In this document: one piece after another, positions 25,953 through 34,072 of the stretch
How the letters are laid out: each line of letters begins with the position of its first letter
Numbering within the stretch: position 1 is the stretch's first letter
Assembly: GCF_026410285.1 (NCBI RefSeq)
Contig: NZ_JAPMLP010000005.1
Coordinates: 1 to 64,000, forward strand
DNA: 64,000 nt
Origin: Sulfitobacter sp. F26169L
GTDB taxonomy: Bacteria > Pseudomonadota > Alphaproteobacteria > Rhodobacterales > Rhodobacteraceae
Direction: 5' to 3'
Notes under the pieces: model-generated
What the model saw: only the letters and a program-made list of their open reading frames with translations
Database searches by the model: none
Told to the model about the DNA's origin: nothing
Program-made: the position numbers and the translations under genes

Positions 25953-26441
25953 ATGAGCGACACAATTTTTTCCGTAGGGCAAGCCGCCGAATGGCTGGCA
26001 GACAGCCCTGAAACCCAAGAACATGCGGCGAACCAGCTACGTCGGTTCCGCGCTAAAGGTTATGTGCAAACCCAAGGACAATTCGGGTCCGGGCCAACAG
26101 CCGCACACAAATTCAATGTCCACGACCTCGCAACAGCGAAACTGTGCCAAGGCGTCATGCGGTTTGGTATCAAAAAGGAAGCAATCCTGCGGGCAGTTTC
26201 GGATGCCTGTTACACGCTGCCGGTAATGGGTGGTGATATCACCGGCATTGAAGCCGCGTTCAGCGATCCGCGCGCCGCGTGGTGCATGATTGTGTTCTTC
26301 CACGCCAACGCTGACGGGACAGAATCTATCAACGCTCAAATGTGTTTGGGCATGGACGGGCTGGAGCGCCTAGGCGGTCAAATGATTGTGCTGACCCTGA
26401 CCGACTGGCTGCCCGCTCTTGCCGAAATGCAGGGAGCATAA
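25953..26441 (+). CDS. HTH-like protein preceding the portal gene
   Basis: 162 residues. The start (FSVGQAAEWLADSPETQEHA, then NQLRRFRAKGYVQTQGQFGS) reads like a MerR-type winged helix. KFNVHDLATAKLCQGVMRFG then resembles the second half of that domain. The C-terminal half (VFFHANADGTESINAQMCLG) is unassigned. Preceded by GGAGCGAACA, a good ribosome site. It ends 2 bases before the portal start, so it heads the structural operon. A regulator or packaging-associated protein is possible. Confidence 0.6.
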   Translation: MSDTIFSVGQAAEWLADSPETQEHAANQLRRFRAKGYVQTQGQFGSGPTAAHKFNVHDLATAKLCQGVMRFGIKKEAILRAVSDACYTLPVMGGDITGIEAAFSDPRAAWCMIVFFHANADGTESINAQMCLGMDGLERLGGQMIVLTLTDWLPALAEMQGA

Positions 26442-26443
26442 AT

Positions 26444-27793
26444 ATGGCTTTCCCGTTCGCCAGTTTCTTCAAACGCGACATCGCGCAGCCTGTCCAGACT
26501 CGCAGCTTTGATGCGGCGTCTGGCGGACGTCGGGCCAGCGGGTTTATGTCCTACGGGTCCAACGCGACCGAAACCCTTGCCGCCGCTGCCCCTCTGCGCA
26601 GCCGCGCCCGCCATGCCTACGCCAACAATGGCTATATCCAGAACGGCGTGAACGCGATTGTCGCTGAATCCGTTGGCGCGGGCATTGAACCCGCGAGTGC
26701 AAATCCTGACATCGGGCTGCGCGATCCACTGAATCAGCAATGGCTGACGTTCGCCGAGTCTGCCGATGTAGAGGGCCGGACCGATCTGCGCGGGCTGATG
26801 GCTCAAATGGTTCTGGCCTGCGTGGTGGATGGTGAATCTTTCGCCGTTATTGAGGAAGACTCGGACGGCGTGCAGGTCCGCTTGATCCCGGCAGAGATGG
26901 TAGAGGAGTCCAAGACTGCCGATCTGGGGCAAGGCCGCTATATTGCCGCCGGTATCGAGTTTGATGCCCGTGGCCGCCGCGTGGCGTATCACATCCAACC
27001 CCAGCGCCCGACCGATCTGTTCCCGACCAGCAGGACGCCTATCCGCGTTCCGGCAAAGGACGTGCTGCACCTTATGCGTCCGCTGGGGCCGGGGCAGGTT
27101 CGCGGCGTGTCTTGGCTGGCCCCTATCCTGCTGACAGTGAACGAACTGGACCAGCTACAGGACGCCCTGCTGGTCGGCGCAAAGATTGCCGCAATGCACG
27201 CGGGCTTTGTCACAGACAATAACAATATCGGAGGCAGCGGCGCATACCCCGAAGCGGACAGCCTGACAGACATTAGCCTAGAGCCGGGAGTCGTGCGTAT
27301 CCTGCCTGCCGGGACTGACATCAAATTTAACTCCCCAGCCGAAGCCAAGGACAGCATCTCTTTCGCCAAGCTGACCTTGGGCCAGATTGCCGCCGGACTC
27401 GGTATTCCCCAGTTTTGGCTGGACGGCGATCTGACAGGCGCGAACTACTCCAGCCTGCGCGCCGGATTGATCCCTGCCCGCGCCAAGCTGGAGCAATACC
27501 AGTATCACCAGATTATTCCGCAAGTGCTTGCCCCGCTTTGGCGTCGCGTTCAAACCCGCGCATACCTGTCCGGCAGCGTGGACATTCCCGACCTTGCGCC
27601 CGCGTTGAAAGCTGAATGGCTGCCCCCGCGCTTTATGCAGGTTGATCCTGCCAAGGATACCGCCGCGCTTATCGCTCAAATTGACGCCCGCCTCACATCC
27701 CGCACGAAAGCCGTGGCGTCCTTGGGCTGGAATATCGCGGACCTCGACAAAGAGATTGCCGCCGAAACTGCTGGAGTCACCGATGACGCTTGA
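26444..27793 (+). CDS. Phage portal protein (lambda gpB family)
   Basis: 449 residues starting MAFPFASFFKRDIAQPVQTR. Family-typical segments are LRSRARHAYANNGYIQNGVN near the N-terminus, VDGESFAVIEEDSDGVQVRL in the middle and KLTLGQIAAGLGIPQFWLDG in the stem region. Portal dodecamers form the head vertex through which terminase packages DNA. Start at 26444, three bases after the previous stop; the upstream reading to 26342 would overlap that gene. Overlaps the protease-capsid start by 11 bases. Confidence 0.92.
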   Translation: MAFPFASFFKRDIAQPVQTRSFDAASGGRRASGFMSYGSNATETLAAAAPLRSRARHAYANNGYIQNGVNAIVAESVGAGIEPASANPDIGLRDPLNQQWLTFAESADVEGRTDLRGLMAQMVLACVVDGESFAVIEEDSDGVQVRLIPAEMVEESKTADLGQGRYIAAGIEFDARGRRVAYHIQPQRPTDLFPTSRTPIRVPAKDVLHLMRPLGPGQVRGVSWLAPILLTVNELDQLQDALLVGAKIAAMHAGFVTDNNNIGGSGAYPEADSLTDISLEPGVVRILPAGTDIKFNSPAEAKDSISFAKLTLGQIAAGLGIPQFWLDGDLTGANYSSLRAGLIPARAKLEQYQYHQIIPQVLAPLWRRVQTRAYLSGSVDIPDLAPALKAEWLPPRFMQVDPAKDTAALIAQIDARLTSRTKAVASLGWNIADLDKEIAAETAGVTDDA

Positions 27794-29615
27794 AACCCTT
27801 ATCCGCCAAGCCACGACCGCCAACAGCTATGACGCTGCCACGCGGACCTTTGAAGCCGTGATTGCCACGATGACGCCCGTGGTGCGCAGCGATGCCCAAG
27901 GCCCGTTTAACGAGATTCTGGACCCTGCCACGCTGGGGGCCAGCGCCGGTATGCCGCTGCTGGACAGCCACCGGACGGACTCGGTGCGCGATCTGCTGGG
28001 CCGCGTACTGTCCACGCGTATTGAAGGCCAGCAGGTCATCGCAAAGCTGCAACTGTCCACCGCGTCCGACACAGACCCGATTGCCCAGCGTATCGCTGAC
28101 GGGTCCCTGACCGGCGTTTCCATCGGCTACCGCGTTGCGGGCTGGAGCGTGTCCACCGCGCAGAACGGCACCCGCCAAAAGACACCGACCGCGTGGACCC
28201 TCACAGAGGTCACTTTGACAACGAACCCGGCAGACCCGCACGCGCGCGTCCGCCACCAAGAAGCCCTAGGCGCAACGGCGCGGCCTAGCGAGACGACCCC
28301 GACCAATCGCGCCGCCAACCCTACCCCCTCTCACACTGGAGCAAATATGCCCGATCCTGTAATTGAACACCCCGTCACACCGGAGTCCGCAGAACGGACC
28401 CGCCGGTCCACGATCCGCACGTTGGTCCGGTCTGCTGGCCTGACCGCCGAAACCGCCGATGACCTGATCGACCAAGACTCGACCGTGGATCAAGCCAAGG
28501 CCGCTGTTTGGGATGCCACGCAGACCCGCACCGCGCTTGTCATCCGCACCCACGTGCCCCAGAACGATGATCCTGCTGTCATCACGCGCCGCATGTCCGA
28601 CGCCGTGGCTGTCCGCATGGCTGGTGGCGAATGTCCCGATGACGCACGGCAGTATATGGGCGACTCGTTGCTCGACTTGGCCCGCGATACCCTGACCCGT
28701 TCCGGCGTGTCTGTCCGTGGCTTGGCTGCTGACGAAGTATTCACCCGCGCAGCACACGGCACGTCCGACTTCCCGCTTGTCGTGTCCAACGCGATGGGCA
28801 AGGTCGCGGCTGACAGCTACAAGGCCGCCGAAACTGTCCTGAAACAGCTTGGCCGTCAGCGCGTGCTGCGCGACTTCAAACCGTCCACCAGCATCCGCGT
28901 GGGTGAAATGGGCAAGCTGGAGGAAATCGCGGAGTCCGGTGAAATCAAAGCCACCAGCCGCGCAGAGACAGGCGAGTCCATGTCGCTGAAAACCTTTGCC
29001 CGTGCGATCAACGTCAGCCGCAATCTGCTGGTGAATGATGACCTCAACCTGCTGGGCGATATGACAGCAGCGTTCGGGGAAGCCGCCGCGCAGACAGAGG
29101 CAGAGGAAATGCTGTCCCTGCTGACCAGTAACCCGAACCTTTCCGACGGCACGCCGGTATTTGACGCCAGCCGGGGCAACCTGTCCGGCGCGGGCGCTGA
29201 CCCGTCATCGGCAGAACTCGACATCGTGCGAAAGGCAATGCGGTCCACCACTGGGACCGACGGGAAAACGCTTATCAGCGTGACCCCCAAATTCCTGCTG
29301 GTAGGTCCGGAACTCGAAAATCAGGCCGAAAAACTGCTGTCGAGCATTTACGCCACAACGGTCGGCGATGTGAACGCATGGTCCGGTAAACTGTCGCTGT
29401 TGGTAGAGCCGCGCCTGACGGGCAATCAATGGTACGTCTTTGCCGATCCTGCCCGCGTGGCAAGCATCGTCTACGGCTACCTTGCATCCGCCCAAGGCGT
29501 CCAAATCCAGCGCGCAGAGGCTTGGGACACGCTGGGCATCAAGTACCGCGCGTTCCTCGACTTTGGCACGGGCTGGAGCGATTGGCGTGGCGCGCATAAG
29601 AACCCCGGCAGCTAA
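27783..29615 (+). CDS. Fused prohead protease and major capsid protein
   Basis: 610 residues. The first 190 form a U35-type prohead protease (PVVRSDAQGPFNEILDPATL; MPLLDSHRTDSVRDLLGRVL; DGSLTGVSIGYRVAGW). A Pro/Thr-rich linker (residues about 165-188) then leads into an HK97/lambda-like capsid part (VRDFK-type region RVLRDFKPSTSIRVGEMGKL; FARAINVSRNLLVNDDLNLL; FADPARVASIVYGYL). An internal ATG at 28347 with its own ribosome site may yield the capsid part alone. The start at 27783 overlaps the portal stop. It forms the satellite's own shell, the defining trait of capsid-forming satellites. Confidence 0.9.
   Translation: MTLETLIRQATTANSYDAATRTFEAVIATMTPVVRSDAQGPFNEILDPATLGASAGMPLLDSHRTDSVRDLLGRVLSTRIEGQQVIAKLQLSTASDTDPIAQRIADGSLTGVSIGYRVAGWSVSTAQNGTRQKTPTAWTLTEVTLTTNPADPHARVRHQEALGATARPSETTPTNRAANPTPSHTGANMPDPVIEHPVTPESAERTRRSTIRTLVRSAGLTAETADDLIDQDSTVDQAKAAVWDATQTRTALVIRTHVPQNDDPAVITRRMSDAVAVRMAGGECPDDARQYMGDSLLDLARDTLTRSGVSVRGLAADEVFTRAAHGTSDFPLVVSNAMGKVAADSYKAAETVLKQLGRQRVLRDFKPSTSIRVGEMGKLEEIAESGEIKATSRAETGESMSLKTFARAINVSRNLLVNDDLNLLGDMTAAFGEAAAQTEAEEMLSLLTSNPNLSDGTPVFDASRGNLSGAGADPSSAELDIVRKAMRSTTGTDGKTLISVTPKFLLVGPELENQAEKLLSSIYATTVGDVNAWSGKLSLLVEPRLTGNQWYVFADPARVASIVYGYLASAQGVQIQRAEAWDTLGIKYRAFLDFGTGWSDWRGAHKNPGS
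28338..28349 (+). promoter_or_regulatory. Internal ribosome binding site and ATG inside the protease-capsid gene
   Basis: GGAG at 28338-28341 lies 5 bases before an in-frame ATG (28347-28349, codon 189, MPDPVIEHP). It falls exactly at the end of the Pro/Thr-rich linker between protease and capsid parts. Independent initiation would make extra capsid or scaffold-capsid subunits relative to protease, as in the nested lambda C/Nu3 arrangement. Confidence 0.55.
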
Positions 29616-29840
29616 ATGGCTACCGTCGCGGAAATGCTGACCCAAGCTAGAGCGGCCTATCACGCCCTCCAGCTTGGGGAACTGGCAGTCAGCTTCAAAG
29701 ACAGCAACGGGGAAACCGTGGAATACAACCGCGCCTCACTGCCCCGGCTGGCCGCTTACATCAATGACCTAGAACGGCAAGCGATGGGCGCGGCCCGCCC
29801 CCACGCCGTTCAATTCCAGACCTCGAAAGGACTGACATGA
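29616..29840 (+). CDS. gpW-like head-to-tail joining protein
   Basis: 74 residues, close to the 68 of lambda gpW. It starts MATVAEMLTQARAAYHALQL, then a beta hairpin (VSFKDSNGETVEYNRAS) and a second helix (LPRLAAYINDLERQ). gpW seals the portal after packaging and presents the site for tail attachment. In an element with no tail genes this interface would have to match a helper phage's tail connector. It begins directly after the capsid stop and overlaps the next gene by 4 bases. Confidence 0.85.
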   Translation: MATVAEMLTQARAAYHALQLGELAVSFKDSNGETVEYNRASLPRLAAYINDLERQAMGAARPHAVQFQTSKGLT

Positions 29841-30163
29841 AAAACTTTATCCAACGTGGTGACAACATCACCCTCGACTCCCCTGATGACGTGCTGTCCG
29901 GCGCAGGCGTCAAAATCGGCGCAATCTTTGGCGTGGCAAATGGTGACGCAGCAACGGGCCAGCCTGTTGTCCTGTCCACGGTAGGCGTCTTTGATCTGCC
30001 CAAAACCACGGCAAACGATGTGACCGCAGGAGCGGCGCTGTTCTGGAATGACACCGCGAAAGAAGTCACCACAACGGCGTCCGGCAACACCCGTATCGGC
30101 GTGGCTATCGCAGCCAAATCCGGCGCGGGTACTGTCGCAACCCGTCTTAACGGCTCTTTCTGA
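29837..30163 (+). CDS. DUF2190-like head decoration protein
   Basis: 108 residues beginning MKNFIQRGDNITLDSPDDVL and continuing SGAGVKIGAIFGVANGDAAT. The repeated beta-rich pattern (VLSTVGVFDLPKTTANDVTA; GALFWNDTAKEVTTTASGNT) is that of DUF2190 proteins, small capsid cement or decoration proteins in lambda-like heads. The start overlaps the gpW gene. It is the last structural gene of the element. Confidence 0.82.
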   Translation: MKNFIQRGDNITLDSPDDVLSGAGVKIGAIFGVANGDAATGQPVVLSTVGVFDLPKTTANDVTAGAALFWNDTAKEVTTTASGNTRIGVAIAAKSGAGTVATRLNGSF

Positions 30164-30167
30164 TCCG

Positions 30168-30413
30168 ATGACACAACTCCGCACGCCCCAGCACTCACTC
30201 TGTCCAGCGCCCGTTCGGCGCGGATTGAGCCGTGCAGAGGCGGCGGAGTACATCGGTATAGGCACGACCAAATTTGACGCTTTAGTGATGGATGGACGGA
30301 TGCCAAAACCGAAGCGAATTGACGGACGCACAATTTGGGACCGCGTGGCCGTGGACCGCGCATTTGACGAACTGGACGCACCGGGCCACGCTGACGCGAA
30401 TCCTTGGGACTGA
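30168..30413 (+). CDS. Excisionase-like helix-turn-helix protein
   Basis: 81 residues. RRGLSRAEAAEYIGIGTTKF DALVMDGRMPKPKRIDGRTI is the AlpA/Xis-type winged-helix segment in which a DNA-reading helix is followed by a positively charged wing. The location, 7 bases before the integrase gene, supports a recombination directionality factor. It could also regulate the integrase promoter. Start ATG 30168 lies 5 bases after the previous stop. Confidence 0.75.
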   Translation: MTQLRTPQHSLCPAPVRRGLSRAEAAEYIGIGTTKFDALVMDGRMPKPKRIDGRTIWDRVAVDRAFDELDAPGHADANPWD

Positions 30414-30419
30414 TCTGTA

Positions 30420-31556
30420 ATGAAAATGCGCCTCAAATACATCGTGGAGGACACCGACCGCCACGGAACCGTTCGCCTCTACTACCGCCGCCCCGGCGAA
30501 CCTAAAATCCGACTGCGTGGACCTATAGGGTCAGCAGAGTTTTTGACAGACTACCGCCGCGCAGCCGCTGGACCTGCCAAACCCCGCACCGCCCCAAAAA
30601 TTGGCAGCGTGGTAAAAGGGTCAATCAAGGGTCTCTGCGTGGACTACTACAAATCCGCCATGTTCCGCGAACTGGACCCACGCACCCAAAAAGTGCGGCG
30701 TGGAATCCTAGAGCGATTTTGCCAGCATAAATCTGACGGGGATAAACCCTACCGGATGCTGCTGCCCCGTCACATCCGCGCCCGCCGCGACGAAATGATG
30801 GACCGCCCCGAAGCCGCTAACGGCATGGTGATAGCCCTACGCCAAGTGTTCAAGTTTGCCATGCGTTACGACTTACACGACACTAACCCTGCGCTGGGAA
30901 TTGAATACCTGTCCGGCAATGCTGACGGATTCCATTCGTGGACGCTGGACGAAATCGAGCAATTCGAGAACACCCACGCCGTTGGAACCTCTGCCCGCCT
31001 TGCCCTGTCGCTTGCCCTCTACACCGGACAGCGCCGTGCCGATCTGGTGACGTTTGGAAAACAGCACGTTCGGGATGGGTGGCTGTCCTTCACACAGCAC
31101 AAGAACCGCAACAGCAAACCCGTGCGGATGGAAATTCCGATCATCCCCGTTTTGCAGCGCACGATTGACGCCAGCCCTACCGGCGATCTGACGTTTCTGG
31201 TGACGGCATTTAATCGCCCCTTCACATCAAACGGATTCGGAAATCGGTTCCGCAAATGGTGCGACGAAGCAGGGCTGGAAAACTGTTCTATCCACGGGCT
31301 GCGCAAAGCCGCCGCCGCGCGACTCGCGGAGTTGGGCTGCACCGAACAAGAGATAATGGCGATCACCGGACACCGTACGTCTAAAGAGGTTACGCGGTAC
31401 ACCCGTGCAGCAAGTCAAAAGACCCGCGCAGAAAGCGCCTTGCGGCGCATGTCAGACGGTCAAAACGGGAACAAAAGTGTCCCACTTTTAGACGTCGTGG
31501 TAGAGGGTGGGACAATTTCCGACCCTAACAAACTGAAAGGAAACGGAAAAATATAA
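30420..31556 (+). CDS. int: Tyrosine integrase of the satellite
   Basis: 378 residues. N-terminal arm-binding and SAM-like domains, then the catalytic domain: ALYTGQRRADLVTF carries the first arginine, SIHGLRKAAAARLAELGCTE the H-x-x-R box and GHRTSKEVTRYTRAASQ the final histidine and nucleophilic tyrosine. It ends 3 bases before the right attachment repeat at 31560. Arm-like words TGTCCCAC occur within its last codons (31478-31485 and 31507-31514). It should recombine the 16-bp tRNA-Phe 3' core. Confidence 0.92.
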   Translation: MKMRLKYIVEDTDRHGTVRLYYRRPGEPKIRLRGPIGSAEFLTDYRRAAAGPAKPRTAPKIGSVVKGSIKGLCVDYYKSAMFRELDPRTQKVRRGILERFCQHKSDGDKPYRMLLPRHIRARRDEMMDRPEAANGMVIALRQVFKFAMRYDLHDTNPALGIEYLSGNADGFHSWTLDEIEQFENTHAVGTSARLALSLALYTGQRRADLVTFGKQHVRDGWLSFTQHKNRNSKPVRMEIPIIPVLQRTIDASPTGDLTFLVTAFNRPFTSNGFGNRFRKWCDEAGLENCSIHGLRKAAAARLAELGCTEQEIMAITGHRTSKEVTRYTRAASQKTRAESALRRMSDGQNGNKSVPLLDVVVEGGTISDPNKLKGNGKI

Positions 31557-31559
31557 TAG

Positions 31560-31604
31560 TGGTGCCCAGGGGCGGAATCGAACCACCGACACGAGGATTT
31601 TCAA
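31560..31604 (-). repeat. Right attachment repeat and 3' fragment of tRNA-Phe
   Basis: Read on the minus strand this is the tRNA-Phe gene from the anticodon loop (TTGAAAA) through the T-arm (GGTTCGATTCC) to the acceptor end and CCA, about 45 bases. Beyond 31604 the tRNA sequence stops, so the 5' half is missing and no functional tRNA is made here. Bases 31560-31575 are the right 16-bp repeat of the satellite. The 45-base size is typical of an att core of P4-type integrases, and such an integrase starts at 31822. I therefore read it as attL of the island that extends to the right. Confidence 0.8.
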
Positions 31605-31757
31605 GCCAGTAAGGGCTGATTTTCTGCGATTCTCTGCGCGTTACCGTGAACAGAATTCGGATAATTAATTTCGATTATCCATCTGATTTAAATAGACAAA
31701 TGATTTCCGCAGACTACTCATGCCAGTTTATCTGGCTTCGAGGTAGCACGCACCCTC

Positions 31758-31776
31758 TGTCCCACCATTGTCCCAC
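31758..31776. promoter_or_regulatory. Two TGTCCCAC words in front of the second integrase
   Basis: TGTCCCAC at 31758-31765 and 31769-31776, 11 bases apart, about 50 bases before the integrase start. The same 8-mer marks both ends of the neighbouring satellite. Likely integrase arm sites or an autoregulatory operator. Confidence 0.45.
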
Positions 31777-31821
31777 TGGAACGCGGCCCGCATATCATTC
31801 CAAGCACAGGAGGAAGACATC

Positions 31822-33171
31822 ATGGCAAGAGTAGAATTGACAGACAAATTCATTAAAGGCCGTAAGGTTGAGACGCGGACCGACTTTACAGACGCGAAGT
31901 CAGCCGGCTTGATCCTTAACGTATATCCGTCGGGACAAAAAACCTTCTCATTCCGGTTGCGCGGCCCGGACGGAAATCGTCAGAGGGCGAACATTGGGCA
32001 CTACGGGAATATAAGCCTGTCTGAAGCCCGGGTTTCGGCAGCTGATCTTCGGAAGCGATTGAAGGCTGGCGAAAACATCACGGCTGCGGCACAGAAAGCC
32101 GCTGAAGCCAAAGCCGCTGCGTTGCTTGCCGAAATACCTACGCTCCAGCTGCTCGTGGAAGAATATGAGGAAATCATGGCCCCGAAGCGAAAAACGTGGA
32201 AGCCCACCGTGAATGGTAAAGCGAGTGAAGCAAGACGCCGCATTGAGCGCGTATTTCAATCGCACCTACTATCGCCAGTAACCGAAATTGGTCTGGAAGA
32301 CCTGGCCCATTCAATGAACACTTATGTTCCTCGATCCGGAAAGGGCACCGCGAATGGCCAGGTATCACGAGCAAGATCATATCTGATGACAATGTTCGAT
32401 TGGGCCGCTCATCGTAATAAATTTCACAAGATCGGCTTGGGAAGACGCCGTAAGCTCGATCTTGTGGACGTGCGTCAAACATATGATCCGTCTATCGACG
32501 ATCATTCTATCACGGGTGAGCGTGACCGCGCGCTCGACCATCTTGAGCTCGCGCGTGTGTTACCGCTGCTTGTCTGGCCTGCTCCAGAATGTCTGGGCCT
32601 CAAAACACTCCCGATATACGATCTGCGAGCCGTCTCCCTGAAATTCCTCCTGCTCACCGCTGCCCGTTTGTCTGAAATGGTCGACATGAAGTGGAAGGAC
32701 TACCGAGAGCAGGTTGGAATCTGGCACAAGCCCTACGTCAAGACGATATCCGGCCCTCCAAAACAGCAAAGTTTGCCGCTTTCGGACGCGGCCATCGCCT
32801 TGCTGCAAGGGCTGCCAAATTACGACACTCGCAAACCCGATGATCTTGTGTTTCCGAACTCCGAAGGTGGGGGGCTGGACAACTGGCAGCGCATCAACAG
32901 CGCGATCCACCGAGAGAGCCAAACCAGCGACTGGCATCGTCACGACCTGCGAAGGACTGGCGCAACGATCATGAAATTGTTGGGGGTATCACCCCGTGTG
33001 ATAGATGAGATTCTGGCGCACAACGCGTCAAGTAAGGATGATGGAAATTCGCAGGCGTTGGAGAATTACTTTGCTTCGACCCACCTCCTTAAGCATGTAG
33101 AGCATCCGCAAAAGGTGGCATTAGACAAGCTGGCGGACGCACTGGCTTATATTGAAAGTGATTCACAATAG
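31822..33171 (+). CDS. int: P4-type tyrosine integrase of the right-hand island
   Basis: 449 residues. N-terminal DUF4102-type domain (TDKFIKGRKVETRTDFTDAK; LNVYPSGQKTFSFRLRGPDG; GHYGNISLSEARVSA), a core-binding region, then the catalytic domain: LLLTAARLSEMVDMKWKDY holds the first arginine, WHRHDLRRTGATIMKLLGV the H-x-x-R box and ALENYFASTHLLKH the probable tyrosine. A strong site GGAGG precedes the ATG; a longer reading from 31768 is rejected. Lying 218 bases from the tRNA-Phe fragment, it should be the enzyme that inserted the right-hand island. Confidence 0.92.
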   Translation: MARVELTDKFIKGRKVETRTDFTDAKSAGLILNVYPSGQKTFSFRLRGPDGNRQRANIGHYGNISLSEARVSAADLRKRLKAGENITAAAQKAAEAKAAALLAEIPTLQLLVEEYEEIMAPKRKTWKPTVNGKASEARRRIERVFQSHLLSPVTEIGLEDLAHSMNTYVPRSGKGTANGQVSRARSYLMTMFDWAAHRNKFHKIGLGRRRKLDLVDVRQTYDPSIDDHSITGERDRALDHLELARVLPLLVWPAPECLGLKTLPIYDLRAVSLKFLLLTAARLSEMVDMKWKDYREQVGIWHKPYVKTISGPPKQQSLPLSDAAIALLQGLPNYDTRKPDDLVFPNSEGGGLDNWQRINSAIHRESQTSDWHRHDLRRTGATIMKLLGVSPRVIDEILAHNASSKDDGNSQALENYFASTHLLKHVEHPQKVALDKLADALAYIESDSQ

Positions 33172-33194
33172 TAAGTCGATCAATTGAAAAATTG

Positions 33195-33216
33195 TTGGGG
33201 TGACGTCGACACCCAA
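33195..33216 (+). terminator. Stem-loop after the integrase gene
   Basis: TTGGGGTG (33195-33202) and CACCCAA (33210-33216) form a 7-bp stem with a 7-base loop, 24 bases after the integrase stop. No clean T-run follows, so it is only a possible terminator. The rest of 33172-33603 contains no credible gene; ORFs there lack ribosome sites and family features. Confidence 0.4.
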
Positions 33217-33603
33217 AGCAATAGAATTTCCGTCATTCTATCCAAATAACGTAATTGGAGCTTGATAATGTTTACCGATTGCACATGTTGCGCGTTGATA
33301 TACGGTGAACGCAAATCTGATTTTCAAATGGTTGAAAGTTCCTCGGTTTGCTTCGAATCTGGAGGGGGATGCGCGGCCGGAAGATGACCCCCGGGGGTTC
33401 TTCCAGTTGAGGTTGGCGATCCATTACTTTGCGAGTTCACATGGAGCGGCAACACGGCGATATCTTTTCACCGCGTCGATATTACCTTGTCCGACGGTCG
33501 GCACATTTAGATTACGGGTCCCACTGCACTTTCGGCGGCTCTGGGTGTGGTGCAGCGATTACCCCGCAATCAATACCCGAACCACGGCCGGAGCAACCGG
33601 TGT

Positions 33604-34065
33604 TCAGCGCCCCTTACGCCCAAGCAGAGTGCGCGGCATTTCAGCGATGATGTCTTTTCGGATCACGTCAAGCTTTGCGTCGCTCTTGCCTGAGTTGATC
33701 TCCATAGATTCCCGCAGCGTGGTGCGCGTGTCTTTCAACTCGTCGCGCAGCCGCTCGGACAGGCGCGCTTCCATCTGTGCGGCGATTTCTGTGAGCTTTT
33801 GCTCAACAATCGCCTCTACCAATGCGGGCAAATCCCGGGTCAGGGTTTCCATGGCCCCGCTCTGCTCGGACAGGTTTTTTGCCGATGACTCTAGCGTGGA
33901 AAAAGCCGTTTTAGCCTGATCCAGCATTGACTCAACACCGGCCAGAGCTTCGCCAAGCTCAACGAGTTGCTCCTCGAGCGCCTCGATCCGCGCGATCGCG
34001 TCACTGAGTTTCTGACCAGATGCTTTTACCTTTTCAATCGCGTCGAAACCTTCTTTGAATGACAT
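33604..34065 (-). CDS. Coiled-coil protein paired with the RecQ fusion
   Basis: 153 residues, almost entirely predicted coiled coil by eye: heptad-like runs from GFDAIEKVKASGQKLSDAIA through RIEALEEQLVELGEALAGVE to LTEIAAQMEARLSERLRDEL. The C-terminus is basic (RTLLGRKGR). No enzymatic motif. The start at 34065 has GAGG 5 bases upstream and lies 7 bases after the RecQ-fusion stop, so the two are an operon. A structural or sensor partner for the helicase is inferred. Tail-end residues 140-153 are the only non-coiled part. Confidence 0.72.
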   Translation of the reverse strand: MSFKEGFDAIEKVKASGQKLSDAIARIEALEEQLVELGEALAGVESMLDQAKTAFSTLESSAKNLSEQSGAMETLTRDLPALVEAIVEQKLTEIAAQMEARLSERLRDELKDTRTTLRESMEINSGKSDAKLDVIRKDIIAEMPRTLLGRKGR

Positions 34066-34072
34066 CAATGCC

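Larger units (their letters stand above)
18197..31575. mobile_element. 13.4-kb integrated phage satellite, capsid-forming PICI-like
   Basis: Bounded by 16-bp direct repeats matching the tRNA-Phe 3' end, with a tyrosine integrase at the right end. Gene order: primase/RepA ATPase, repeat block, GIY-YIG protein (minus), TerS, TerL, DUF2806-like cargo, three small minus genes, an HTH-like protein, portal, protease-capsid fusion, gpW-like, DUF2190-like, excisionase-like, integrase. It can plausibly build and fill heads but has no tail, baseplate, holin or endolysin genes. Those features match capsid-forming phage-inducible chromosomal islands. A heavily deleted prophage is the alternative, but the compact intact genes and matched ends argue against decay. 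Confidence 0.8.
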
